Positions 8,487 through 17,139 of a DNA stretch of 64,000 bases are shown here, piece by piece. The DNA is taken from contig NZ_VFMU01000001.1 in NCBI RefSeq assembly GCF_006715225.1, positions 3,100,001 to 3,164,000 on the forward strand, read 5' to 3'. The notes beneath the pieces are model-generated. The model was not told the origin of the DNA and searched no databases. It saw nothing but the letters and a program-made list of their open reading frames with translations. This stretch comes from Arthrobacter sp. SLBN-112 (GTDB lineage Bacteria; Actinomycetota; Actinomycetes; Actinomycetales; Micrococcaceae). Every line of letters starts with the position of its first letter. Position 1 is the first letter of the stretch. Position numbers and translations under genes: made by a program.

Positions 8487-9353
8487 TCAGTCGCCAAGGA
8501 ATGCGACGGCGGCACGCGCGAACGCAGCATGGTGCTGGAAGATGCCCCCGTGTCCGGAGTCGGGGTAGATGATCAGCTCGGAAGCTTTGATCCGGCGGTG
8601 CAGGTCACTGGAGAGGGCGGAGGGCACCATGCGGTCGTTGTCACCGTTGGCGATAAGGGTGGGAATGGCAAGCGTGGACAGGTCCGACGGCGCGGAGCGG
8701 CCAAACTTTTGGATTGCCTTCAGCTGGGTCTGGAATGCGCTGGTGCTGACCGTCTTGTCACGGTCCTCCGTGCGTTCCTTTAGCCGGTCAATGAAGGCCT
8801 TCGCGGCGGCCTTGCCGGTGGCGTTGCGGTTGAAGAACAGGAACTCCTTGGGGTCTGACCGCGTCAGGGTGGCGCGGAAGATGTCCCAGTAGGTGGTGAA
8901 GACCACCTTGTCCATATCCTTGCCGCCGCGTGGGCCCGTCCCCGCCAGCACAAGCCTGCGGACCAGGTGGGGATGCTTGAGGGCCAGGTCCTGGGCGATC
9001 ATGCCACCCATCGAAAACGAGAAGGCGTCGATCCTGCTCAAACCAAGCGCGGTGACAAAGCTGTAGGCGTCGTCCGCCATTGCCTCGATGCTGTCCGGAA
9101 CCCGCCCGCTCGAGGCGCCGACACCGGGTTGGTCAAAGGTTATGACGTGGCGGTTCCGGGCAATGGGGTCGATGATTCGCGGATCCCAGTTGTCCATCGT
9201 CGCCGCGAGGTGCACGAAGAACACGACAGGGATGCCGCCCTTTGGTCCCAACTCCCGGTAGGAGTAGGTGTTGCCGCCTGCGGAAAGGGATTTGGCTGGT
9301 GCTTTAGCGTACGAGGTGACAGTTGGGTCGTGCGGGGTGCTGGTGCTGTCCAT
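8487..9353 (-). CDS. Alpha/beta hydrolase
   Basis: A 288-aa soluble alpha/beta-hydrolase. The nucleophile is Ser114 in FSMGG. The acid is probably Asp238 or Asp240 (ANGDNDRMV) and the base His268 (DSGHGG). FVHLAAT supplies the oxyanion-hole region near residues 47-52. ATG at 9353 follows AGGAGAAAA. It is the third gene of a four-gene cluster with an SDR and a quinone-oxidoreductase-like protein, all probably controlled by the TetR neighbour. That suggests detoxification or breakdown of an ester or carbonyl compound. The substrate cannot be deduced. Haloperoxidase-like or esterase activity are both possible. Confidence 0.9.
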   Translation of the reverse strand: MDSTSTPHDPTVTSYAKAPAKSLSAGGNTYSYRELGPKGGIPVVFFVHLAATMDNWDPRIIDPIARNRHVITFDQPGVGASSGRVPDSIEAMADDAYSFVTALGLSRIDAFSFSMGGMIAQDLALKHPHLVRRLVLAGTGPRGGKDMDKVVFTTYWDIFRATLTRSDPKEFLFFNRNATGKAAAKAFIDRLKERTEDRDKTVSTSAFQTQLKAIQKFGRSAPSDLSTLAIPTLIANGDNDRMVPSALSSDLHRRIKASELIIYPDSGHGGIFQHHAAFARAAVAFLGD

Positions 9354-9397
9354 GGCAGTTTTCTCCTGAATGGTCTGGGGTGGCTGGTTGACGGCGG

Positions 9398-10396
9398 TCA
9401 GCCGGCGATGGCGATCACTGCTTTGCCGCGGGTTCCGCCCTTGGCCAGGGATTCCAGTGCCTGCGGGGTGTGGTCGAAATCGAAGACTTTTCCCACCACG
9501 GGGCGCAGCACGCCGTCGTCCACTAAGGCGCTGATCGTGCGCAGTTGGTCACCGCTGGCATGCATGAAAAGGAACTCATAGCTGACGCCGAGCTTCCTGG
9601 CCTGCCTCCGCACCTTGCTGCTGAGCATGGTTATCGCCAGCCGGAGCACCGGGTTCAGGCCGGCTTTGCGGGCAAACGCCGGGTCCGGCGGTCCGGAGAT
9701 CCCGATGGCCTTGCCCCCGGGTTTGAGGATGCGGAGCGACTTCTCCAGGTTCTCCCCGCCGAGGCTGTCCAGCACCAGGTCGTAGCCGGTCAGGAGCTTC
9801 CCGAAGTCCTGGTTGCGGTAATCGATCGCGATGTCCGCTCCGAGATCGCGGACGAAGTCGGCGTTGGAGCCGCTGGCTGTGGTCGCGACGGTGGCGCCAA
9901 GGTACTTTGCGAGTTGGATGGCGATCGACCCCACGCCACCGGCGCCGGCATGAATGAGCACTTTCTGCCCGGGCTGCACGTTGCCTTGCTCGACGAGGGC
10001 CTGCCACGCCGTGAGCGCAACGAGTGGCAGGGAGCCGGCCTCCTGCATGCTGGCCGTCGCTGGTTTCAGTGCCAGGTCATCCTCAGCCACGGCGATACGC
10101 TGGGCGAAAGTGCCGATCCTGTCCGTTGCGGGGCGGGCATAGACCTGGTCGCCGGGCTTGAAATCCCGCACCTTGGACCCGGTGCGGATAACGGTACCGG
10201 CGAGGTCGTGGCCGAGGACCAGCGGGAGCTTATAAGGGAGGATCTGCTTGAACTCGCCCAATCGGATCTTGTCGTCCAACTGGTTCAAGCCCGCCGCCTC
10301 CACCCGGACCAGGACATCCCGGTCCCCGACGACCGGTTCAGCGATGTCCGCTTCGCGCAGCGGTTCCCTGTACTTGTTGATGATGAATGCGCGCAT
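9398..10396 (-). CDS. NAD(P)-dependent zinc-free alcohol dehydrogenase / quinone oxidoreductase-like protein
   Basis: A 332-aa medium-chain dehydrogenase/reductase. The GroES-like N-terminal domain has GHDLAGTV at about 62-69. The Rossmann domain carries the nucleotide loop HAGAGGVGS at 149-157. The catalytic zinc Cys/His ligands of alcohol dehydrogenases are absent, which places it in the quinone reductase or enoyl reductase branch using NADPH. ATG at 10396 has GAGGAG upstream. It lies 44 bases before the hydrolase and 72 bases after the SDR gene, consistent with one operon under the 11229-11248 operator. The substrate is unknown; reduction of activated double bonds or quinones is typical of the family. 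Confidence 0.93.
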   Translation of the reverse strand: MRAFIINKYREPLREADIAEPVVGDRDVLVRVEAAGLNQLDDKIRLGEFKQILPYKLPLVLGHDLAGTVIRTGSKVRDFKPGDQVYARPATDRIGTFAQRIAVAEDDLALKPATASMQEAGSLPLVALTAWQALVEQGNVQPGQKVLIHAGAGGVGSIAIQLAKYLGATVATTASGSNADFVRDLGADIAIDYRNQDFGKLLTGYDLVLDSLGGENLEKSLRILKPGGKAIGISGPPDPAFARKAGLNPVLRLAITMLSSKVRRQARKLGVSYEFLFMHASGDQLRTISALVDDGVLRPVVGKVFDFDHTPQALESLAKGGTRGKAVIAIAG

Positions 10397-10468
10397 GCCT
10401 TACTGCTCCTCTTGTTCGGGTTGTTGATTAGGTAGTTGCTGCCGTTGGCGCAGCAATATCCGGAAGTC

Positions 10469-11182
10469 CTACGCCCCGGTGTTCGCCAGCTGTGGGTACA
10501 TCCCCTCAATGGGGGCGCTAAGCTGCGCCTTGAGCTGCATGGAGGTTTCGTCGGCAAGAACCTCGTATGCGCCGGCTTCGACCCCATCCATGACGGTCCG
10601 GACGAAATCGGCTGGATCCATTTTGGGATCAGTGGTGTTGCCAGCCATCGCTGTGTCGACGTATCCCACGTGGGCGCCCACGACATGGACCCCCTTGGGG
10701 GCGAGCTCCAGGCGAAGCGAGTTGGTGGCCGACCAGAGCGCAGCCTTGGTTGCGCTGTAGATGCCACCCACCGCGTACCAGCTCATTGCCGAGTGGATGT
10801 CGATGATCACAGGTTTGGCTTTTGCGGACAGGATCGGCGCGAATGCGCGGGCGAGGAACAGCGGGCCGAGGAAGTTTGTCGCCACGTTGTTCCGGATTTC
10901 CGCGTCGGTGTGGCTGAGGATGCCCGGAGTTGCCACGCCGGCTCCGGCATTGTTGATCAACACCGTCACATCGCCGGCTGCCTGGGCCGCGGCCTCGATG
11001 GAAGCGGGATCTGTGACGTCGAGTGCAAGCGAAACGATGCGGTCGTCCTCCCAGTCACGGGGGTTACGGGCGGTGGCGTAGACCTTGCCCGCGCCCCTCT
11101 CGAGGGCCTCGTGGACGAAGTGCGTGCCGATACCGCCGTTTGCACCGGTGACCAGGACGACTGCTTGGTTGAATGAGGACAT
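10469..11182 (-). CDS. Short-chain dehydrogenase/reductase
   Basis: A 237-aa classical SDR. It has the cofactor loop TGANGGIG (12-19), NNAG (77-80), a catalytic serine at 131 or 134, and the YxxxK pair Tyr142/Lys146 (YSATK). I chose ATG at 11182 because GAAGG lies upstream and the nucleotide-binding motif then starts at the usual distance. It is the first gene of the minus-strand cluster. A palindrome matching the TetR gene operator lies 47 bases upstream. An NAD(P)H-dependent carbonyl reduction is expected, with the substrate unknown. Confidence 0.93.
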   Translation of the reverse strand: MSSFNQAVVLVTGANGGIGTHFVHEALERGAGKVYATARNPRDWEDDRIVSLALDVTDPASIEAAAQAAGDVTVLINNAGAGVATPGILSHTDAEIRNNVATNFLGPLFLARAFAPILSAKAKPVIIDIHSAMSWYAVGGIYSATKAALWSATNSLRLELAPKGVHVVGAHVGYVDTAMAGNTTDPKMDPADFVRTVMDGVEAGAYEVLADETSMQLKAQLSAPIEGMYPQLANTGA

Positions 11183-11228
11183 TGCGTAAACCTTCTTCTG
11201 ATGGGGCAGCAAAGACTGATACTGCTCA

Positions 11229-11248
11229 TAACTGAGCGTACTCAGGTA
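11229..11248. promoter_or_regulatory. Operator upstream of the SDR operon, matching the TetR gene operator
   Basis: TAACTGA-N6-TCAGGTA differs from the 8439-8458 palindrome in one arm base only and has the same 6-base spacer. It overlaps a TATTAC -10-like hexamer on the minus strand, 47 bases before the SDR start codon. Confidence 0.75.
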
Positions 11249-11296
11249 ATATTCCCGCCGGAAGCTGACACTGGCTCTGCGACCGGGAGGCACGCC

Positions 11297-11839
11297 TCAA
11301 CCGGTCACGCGTACTCCGCCCACTGCACCTGTCCACGGTGTATCGCCCGGGGCCGGCAGCACCAAATGAGCGAAAACGTACCCCTGCTCAAATGCGATCA
11401 CCCGCGAGGTAACCCGCGTGCAATCCAGCACCAGCTCCACGGGCTGAAAGGGGGCACCTGGATGCTCCTGGCCAATGGAGACTCTCGCACCGGAAGCGCC
11501 GACGCAGGCTGAGGTGACGGTGTACTGCCCGCCTGCAGGCACTTTCGCCATCGCCCCGAAGCCCCTCACTGGGCCGTCGAGGGGTCCTTCCTCAAGAAGG
11601 ACTACTGGCCCCTGGGCAGCCCCAAGGAGCCGATCCAGCTCGGCGTAGTTCTCTACCTCGCGCTCCAGCACCAGCGGGTCAATGTAGGGAACAGCGGACA
11701 CCGCCGACGGCGCTGGGCCGGTTGCGGGACTGCGAACGGGCTCGTTGTATTCATAAGAGCACCCCGCGGCTCCGCCCAGGGCAATCAGCAGGCACACGGC
11801 ATAGGCAAGACCGGGTTGTTGCCTTTCCTTCCTTCCCAC
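11297..11839 (-). CDS. Putative lipoprotein, unknown function
   Basis: With the GTG start at 11839 the product is 180 aa and opens with a textbook lipoprotein signal: a positively charged MGRKERQQ stretch, a hydrophobic core, and lipobox AAGC with Cys27 as lipidation site. The mature part is probably a beta-rich extracellular domain with two cysteines (SACVG, LDCTR) that may pair. The frame continues open far upstream, but that part runs antisense to the gene at 12041 and has no start signal. The true start is therefore uncertain (a GTG at 11914 is another option). No family was recognised. It is anchored on the outer face of the membrane. Confidence 0.7.
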   Translation of the reverse strand: MGRKERQQPGLAYAVCLLIALGGAAGCSYEYNEPVRSPATGPAPSAVSAVPYIDPLVLEREVENYAELDRLLGAAQGPVVLLEEGPLDGPVRGFGAMAKVPAGGQYTVTSACVGASGARVSIGQEHPGAPFQPVELVLDCTRVTSRVIAFEQGYVFAHLVLPAPGDTPWTGAVGGVRVTG

Positions 11840-12040
11840 ATTTCCATGGTGGCGATGCCCGCGGCCGGAGGCAATGGTGCGGCGATTGACAGCACCCGCG
11901 GGCCGGAGTAACACAGCCAATGGCGGTTCCAATTTCGGACCGTCGCAGACAATCGTGCATGCACCGGCAGGGCAGGGGTGCCGCTCCCATTGAGGGACCG
12001 GGCCAGCCAACGGTGCGGCATGCTTCAAAGGAGAAGCGCC

Positions 12041-12304
12041 ATGACCGTTGCCCATATCCTTCACCGTGTTGCCGACTACGACGCGTGGCGCAGGGTCTAC
12101 GACTCCGTCGGCGACATGCAGCAAGACGGCGGGGTAACCCAGGAATCGGTCCACCGTATGATCGACGATCCGAACAATGTCCTCGTCATTCATCATTTCG
12201 ACACCCTGGAAACCGCCAAAGCGTTCCTCGGCAGAAGTGACCTCAGGGACGCCATGCACCGCAGCGGCGTCCAGGGCGAACCACGAATTGAACTTTTCGA
12301 ATAG
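12041..12304 (+). CDS. Dimeric alpha-beta barrel (ABM/cyclase-like) small protein
   Basis: An 87-aa protein with the beta-alpha-beta pattern of ferredoxin-like dimeric barrels: HILHRVADYDAWRRVYDS, then VLVIHHFDTLETAKAFL. Similar small proteins include antibiotic-biosynthesis monooxygenase-like and cyclase-like families. ATG at 12041 follows AAAGGAG at good spacing. No catalytic residue can be assigned. It sits divergent from the lipoprotein gene and alone on its strand. Confidence 0.8.
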   Translation: MTVAHILHRVADYDAWRRVYDSVGDMQQDGGVTQESVHRMIDDPNNVLVIHHFDTLETAKAFLGRSDLRDAMHRSGVQGEPRIELFE

Positions 12305-12516
12305 CGTCAACCTTGAGGTCCTGCCAGGGCCTATGCCCGTCGCTCAGGCCTTGGTGATGGCCGGTCAACTGTCGACAACAAGGCCAACCTCAAGATTGAA
12401 GCAATAAATCCCCATGCTGGACAAAATACCTTCCCTCTGCCCGTGGTGGTTTTTAGAGTGTCCGTACATGCATTACCTCGGGGTATCCCCCCGAAAGAGC
12501 AGGTCAAGGGGAGGCC
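12305..12516. other. Intergenic stretch
   Basis: No gene recognised. The right end contains the strong ribosome-binding site AAGGGGAGG of the small gene at 12517. Confidence 0.5.
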
Positions 12517-12729
12517 ATGAGCACAAGCAAGCCGGTGACACCCAAGGAAGCACGTCCTGCGGCCCCGGTATCGGGCGGATTTCCTGTGCCCGCACCACCC
12601 AAACAGCCCCTGGCAACACCCGGTGCCGTTCAGCAAAGTTCGACGTCGAGCGGACGGGAACATGAGGTGCGGCGCCTGATCCGTGATCTCGCCGTCCTTG
12701 CTGCCAGGAATCGCCGGCAGGCCTCGTGA
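12517..12729 (+). CDS. Small hypothetical protein upstream of formate dehydrogenase
   Basis: A 70-aa protein beginning MSTSKPVTPKEARP. The first two thirds are rich in Pro, Ala, Ser and Gln and look disordered. The last 25 residues form a charged helix (EHEVRRLIRDLAVLAARNRRQ). ATG at 12517 is preceded by AAGGGGAGG, one of the best ribosome-binding sites in the window, which is the main reason to call it. The formate dehydrogenase gene begins 87 bases later on the same strand, so co-function is possible. I know no family for it. Confidence 0.55.
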   Translation: MSTSKPVTPKEARPAAPVSGGFPVPAPPKQPLATPGAVQQSSTSSGREHEVRRLIRDLAVLAARNRRQAS

Positions 12730-12804
12730 GGGGTCTGCCGCTGGACCGCGTCGCGGTGCAGGACGCGCCCAACTTGGTTCTGTCACTGCCGCTGTCCTTT
12801 GGGA

Positions 12805-12810
12805 TATGCT
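12805..12810 (+). promoter_or_regulatory. -10 element for a leaderless formate dehydrogenase transcript
   Basis: TATGCT ends exactly 6 bases before the ATG at 12817, and no Shine-Dalgarno sequence is present. This is the spacing expected when transcription starts at the start codon. Confidence 0.5.
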
Positions 12811-12816
12811 CCTGAA

Positions 12817-15800
12817 ATGGCACCGCGAAGTTTTCTTCAATGGCCGGTCGTCCGTCAACTGACCACGGGCGACCTACTGGGGCGCGGGCCATCTGTCACC
12901 TCGCCCCGCACGCAGGCAATAGCTCCACGGACGGCCACCGCGGACCGCGTGGTGCAAAGTGTGTGCCCCTACTGTGCTGTTGGATGCGGGCAGCGGGTTT
13001 ACGTCAAAGACGAAAAAGTTGTCCAGATCGAGGGAGATCCGGATTCACCCATTTCCCGCGGTCGGCTCTGCCCCAAGGGCTCTGCCAGCGAGCAGTTGGT
13101 GAACTCGCCCGGCCGGCAGACCCGGGTGCTCTACCGTGCACCGCGCTCCAGTGAGTGGGAATATCTGGACCTGGCTACGGCAGTTGAGATGGTGGCGGAC
13201 CGCTTCATCGAAACCCGGCGCAGGACGTGGCAGCAGGAAGATGACCAAGGCAGGCTTCTGCGCCGCACCATGGGCATAGCCTCGCTGGGCGGGGCCACCC
13301 TGGACAACGAAGAAAACTACCTGATCAAGAAACTCTTCACAGCTGCAGGGGCGGTGCAGACCGAGAACCAGGCCCGCATATGACACTCCGCCACGGTTCC
13401 CAGTTTGGGAGCCTCGTTTGGACGCGGTGGTGCAACGCAATCACTGCAGGACATGGCTAACGCTGACTGCATCATCATTCAGGGTTCCAACATGGCCGAG
13501 TGCCACCCGGTGGGGTACCAGTGGGTGGCGGAAGCGAAGGCCCGTGGTGCGAAGGTTATCCACATTGATCCGCGGTTCACGCGCACGTCGGCGGTTTCGG
13601 ATAAGCACATTCCCATCCGTGCAGGTTCTGATGTTGTGCTCCTGGGCGCCCTGATTAACTACGTCATCACCAACGACCTCTGGTTCAAGGAGTACGTCGG
13701 CGCGTACACCAACGCAGCCACACTGGTTCACGAGGACTACCGTGATGCCGAGGACCTGGGCGGCCTCTTCTCCGGCTTCGATCCCGAGAAGCGGGCGTAC
13801 GACACGTCGTCGTGGTCTTATGCAGAACAAGGGGAGGGAAGTATTGACGATCCCGGGCCCGGCTCGGAACACGGCGAGGATGCCACGGCCCGTGCTGCCG
13901 GCCATGCCTACGGCAGCGGCGGCCCGCCCTTGGAGCATGCCGAAGTGCAGCGTGACGATACCCTGCAGGACCCCCGGACGGTCTTCCAGATCGTAAAGCG
14001 GCACTACGCCCGCTACACCGCGGAGATGGTCAGGGACATGTGCGGTATCGACGTCGCTGACTTCGAGTACCTGGCCCGTGCCATTACGGAAAACTCAGGA
14101 CGCGACCGGACCACCTGTTTCGCCTATGCTGTCGGCTGGACCCAGCACTCCCTGGGAGCCCAGTTCATCAGGGCCGCAGCCATCCTGCAGCTTCTGCTGG
14201 GAAACATGGGACGCCCGGGCGGCGGAATCATGGCCCTGCGCGGCCATGCCAGTATCCAGGGTTCCACCGACATCCCCACCCTGTTCAACCTGCTGCCCGG
14301 ATACCTGCCGATGCCCAGTGCCGGCCGCCATGACAGCCTTGGCGAATACCTGGAAGCGGTGGGGTCGAAACAGCAGAAGGGCTACTGGGCTGATGCCGAC
14401 GCCTACACAATCAGCCTGCTCAAGGCCTGGTGGGGCGACGCCGCCAACGAGGACAACGATTGGGCCTACGACTACCTGCCCAGGCTCACCGGTGCCCACG
14501 GTACCTACGAGACGGTCATGGGCATGCTCGAGGACGAAGTGGAGGGCTACTTCCTGCTCGGGCAGAACCCTGCTGTGGGCTCTGCCCACGGCCGCATGCA
14601 ACGGCTGGGCATGTCGCATTTGAAGTGGCTCGTGGTGCGCGACCTGAATCTCATTGAGTCGGCAACCTGGTGGAAGGACGGCCCGGAAATCGAATCCGGC
14701 GAGCTGCGCACCGAGGACATCGAGACTGAGGTGTTCTTCCTGCCCGCAGCAACCCATGTGGAGAAAGCCGGCTCGTTCACGCAAACCCAGCGGCTGCTGC
14801 AGTGGCGGCACCAGGCGGTGGCACCGCCGGGGGAGTGCCAAAGCGAACTGCAGTTCTTCTTTGAGCTGGGCCAACGGATCCGGGAGAAGCTGGCCGATTC
14901 ACAGGACGAGCGCGACCGTCCGCTGCTGGACCTGACCTGGGACTATCCCGTGGACGAACATGGAGATCCGGACGCCGAGGCGGTGCTTGCCGAAATCAAC
15001 GGCCGTCACTTGGCGGGCCCGGAGGCCGGAAAACCCCTCTCCGCATACACCGAACTCCGCGCCGACGGTTCCACGTCGGCCGGCTGCTGGATCTACACCG
15101 GGGTATACGCCGACGGCTTCAACCACGCCGCAAACCGCAAGCCGGGCCAGGAACAGGGGCCCGCGGCGTCGGAATGGGGCTGGGCATGGCCGGCCAACCG
15201 CAGGATCCTCTACAACCGGGCGTCGGCCGACCCCGCGGGTAAACCCTGGAGCGAACGGAAGAAGTACATCTGGTGGGACCAGGAGCAGGGTAAATGGATC
15301 GGGGACGACGTGCCCGACTTCCCGGTGGACCGGGCACCAGGCAGCCACCCGGACCCCTCCGTTGGTGGGGCAGCCGCCCTGAGCGGTGATGATCCCTTCA
15401 TCATGCAGGCGGACGGCAAGGGCTGGCTGTTCGCGCCGAAGGGACTCATGGACGGGCCCCTTCCCACCCACTACGAGGCTCAGGAATCGCCAGTGGCCAA
15501 CGCGCTCTACCCGCAACAGCAGAGCCCGGCGCGGCTGGTGTTCCCCCGCACTGATAACCTCAGTGCGCCAAGCGCCGGCACCCCCGGTGCAGACGTGTAC
15601 CCGTACGTCTTCACCACCTACCGCCTCACCGAGCACCATACGGCGGGCGGGATGAGCCGCTGGCTGCCGTATCTGTCGGAGCTGCAACCGGAGATGTTCT
15701 GCGAGGTCTCGCCCGAACTGGCCGCTGAGCGCGGACTTGAGCCCTATGGGTGGGCCACCATCATTTCACCCCGCTCCGCCATCGAGGCGAAGGTGCTTGT

Positions 15801-16131
15801 CACCGACCGGATGAGGCCCCTGGCCGTCGGCGGGCATACCGTGCATCAGATCGGGCTGCCTTACCACTGGGGTGTCGGCAGCAATGCCGTGGTCAGCGGT
15901 GACGCGGCCAACGATCTGCTGGGTGTGACGCTGGATCCCAACGTCCAGATCCAGGAATCCAAGGTGGCCTCCTGCGACATCCGGCCGGGCCGCCGGCCCC
16001 GCGGAAGGGAGCTGCTTGCCTTGGTTGCCGAGTACCAGACGCGCGCCGGACTGACCACCGAGACCGGTAACCGGGCCGTCACCGACCAGCCCGGCAGTGT
16101 TCCGGGTACCGAACCGACGTTGGAGGACTAG
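12817..16131 (+). CDS. fdhA: Formate dehydrogenase catalytic subunit, selenocysteine-containing
   Basis: A 1104-aa molybdopterin oxidoreductase oxidising formate to CO2. Residues 50, 53, 57 and 85 (CPYCAVGC...RLCPKG) bind the N-terminal [4Fe-4S] cluster. Codon 189 (13381-13383) is an in-frame TGA in the context ARI-U-HSATVPSLG...FGRG, matching my memory of the E. coli FdnG active-site segment (U-H-x-x-T-V-x-S-L). It should be selenocysteine, the molybdenum or tungsten ligand. A SECIS-like hairpin starts 11 bases downstream. selA, selB, selD and the selenocysteine tRNA are nearby. Unlike FdnG it has no twin-arginine signal, so it probably faces the cytoplasm. Standard gene callers would split it into 12817-13383 and 13405-16131. 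The start ATG is preceded by TATGCT and no ribosome-binding site. Confidence 0.95.
13381..13413 (+). promoter_or_regulatory. Selenocysteine UGA codon and SECIS-like hairpin
   Basis: TGA at 13381-13383 is followed by 11 bases and then a hairpin at 13395-13413: GGTTCCCA pairs with TGGGAGCC (one G-U pair) around a GTT apex. The 11-base spacing and the GGTT start are the same as I recall for the E. coli fdhF element. A G-U in the apical loop is what SelB contacts in that system. Pairing is read directly; SelB binding is inferred. Confidence 0.85.
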
Positions 16132-17139
16132 ATGGGCCAGTTGTCCGGACCGACCGACCCTACCGCCGATGCCCATTGGGAGCACAACCACCCGCGCAAG
16201 GGGTTTTTCACCGACACCTCAATCTGCATTGGCTGCAAGGCCTGTGAGGTTGCCTGCAAGGAGTGGAACCACAACCCGCAGGACGGCAACCTGGAACTGC
16301 TCGGGTCCTCCTATGACAACACCGGCTCCCTGGGGGCCAGCACCTGGCGGCATGTGGCGTTCATTGAACAGGGCCAGGAACGCATCGAGGAGGCGCGGGA
16401 ATCAGGACGGGCCCTGGTCAGCCTTGGCATGCCGCGCATCGGTCCGCCCCAGGCGGCGCCTGCTGGGACCGATTTGGCGGGCGCGGACACCACACCCCCG
16501 GACACGGCAGACTTCCGGTGGCTGATGTCCTCTGATGTCTGCAAGCATTGCACGCACGCCGGATGCCTGGACGTCTGCCCCACCGGAGCGCTGTTCCGCA
16601 CCGAATTCGGCACCGTGGTGGTCCAGGACGATGTCTGCAACGGCTGCGGAACCTGCGTGGCCGGGTGCCCCTTCGGCGTGATCGAGCGTCGCAGTAACGG
16701 CACGGTCAAGGTCGCCGCCAGCAGGGAGGAACAGCACGCCAAGCATCCCACGGTGCCGAACGAGGGCATCGCCCAGAAGTGCACGCTGTGCTACGACCGG
16801 CTGGTGGCAGACGAGACGCCTGCCTGCGCCAAGGCATGCCCGACGACGTCCATCAAGTTTGGCGATCACGACGACATGGTGGACACGGCCCGGGAACGCG
16901 TCGCCGCGCTGCATGCGCAGGGCATGACCGAAGCGAGGCTTTACGGCGCGAACGAGAACGACGGGGTCGGCGGAACCGGATCAGTCTTCCTGCTGCTGGA
17001 CGAACCCGAAGTCTATGGACTGCCGCCGGACCCGCGGGTGCCCACCGCGGATCTGCCCCGGATGTACCGCCGGGCCGGCATGGCAGTAGCGGGCATGGCC
17101 GCGGCAGCTGCCCTGGCTTTCCTGGGAGGACGTGCGTGA
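16132..17139 (+). CDS. fdhB: Formate dehydrogenase iron-sulfur subunit
   Basis: A 335-aa electron-transfer subunit with four ferredoxin-type [4Fe-4S] motifs. The first is Cys32/35/38/42 (CIGCKACEVAC). The others are in CKHCTHAGCLDVCP, CNGCGTCVAGCP and CTLCYDRL...CAKACP. It carries electrons from the catalytic subunit toward the membrane. The C-terminus ends in an Ala/Gly-rich hydrophobic helix (about residues 310-333) that can anchor it. The ATG at 16132 directly follows the fdhA stop codon, and the fdhC start overlaps its stop (GTGA), so the three genes form a tightly coupled operon. It resembles the E. coli FdnH family. Confidence 0.95.
   Translation: MGQLSGPTDPTADAHWEHNHPRKGFFTDTSICIGCKACEVACKEWNHNPQDGNLELLGSSYDNTGSLGASTWRHVAFIEQGQERIEEARESGRALVSLGMPRIGPPQAAPAGTDLAGADTTPPDTADFRWLMSSDVCKHCTHAGCLDVCPTGALFRTEFGTVVVQDDVCNGCGTCVAGCPFGVIERRSNGTVKVAASREEQHAKHPTVPNEGIAQKCTLCYDRLVADETPACAKACPTTSIKFGDHDDMVDTARERVAALHAQGMTEARLYGANENDGVGGTGSVFLLLDEPEVYGLPPDPRVPTADLPRMYRRAGMAVAGMAAAAALAFLGGRA

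Noticed and set aside
11840..12310. Upstream extension of the lipoprotein frame
   Set aside because: It runs antisense to the well-supported small gene at 12041 and has no start signal. The lipoprotein signal begins at the GTG at 11839.
13381..13383. Stop codon splitting formate dehydrogenase, read as a pseudogene or frameshift
   Set aside because: The frame is the same on both sides, the flanking residues fit the selenocysteine site, and a SECIS-like hairpin plus the whole sel gene set are present.
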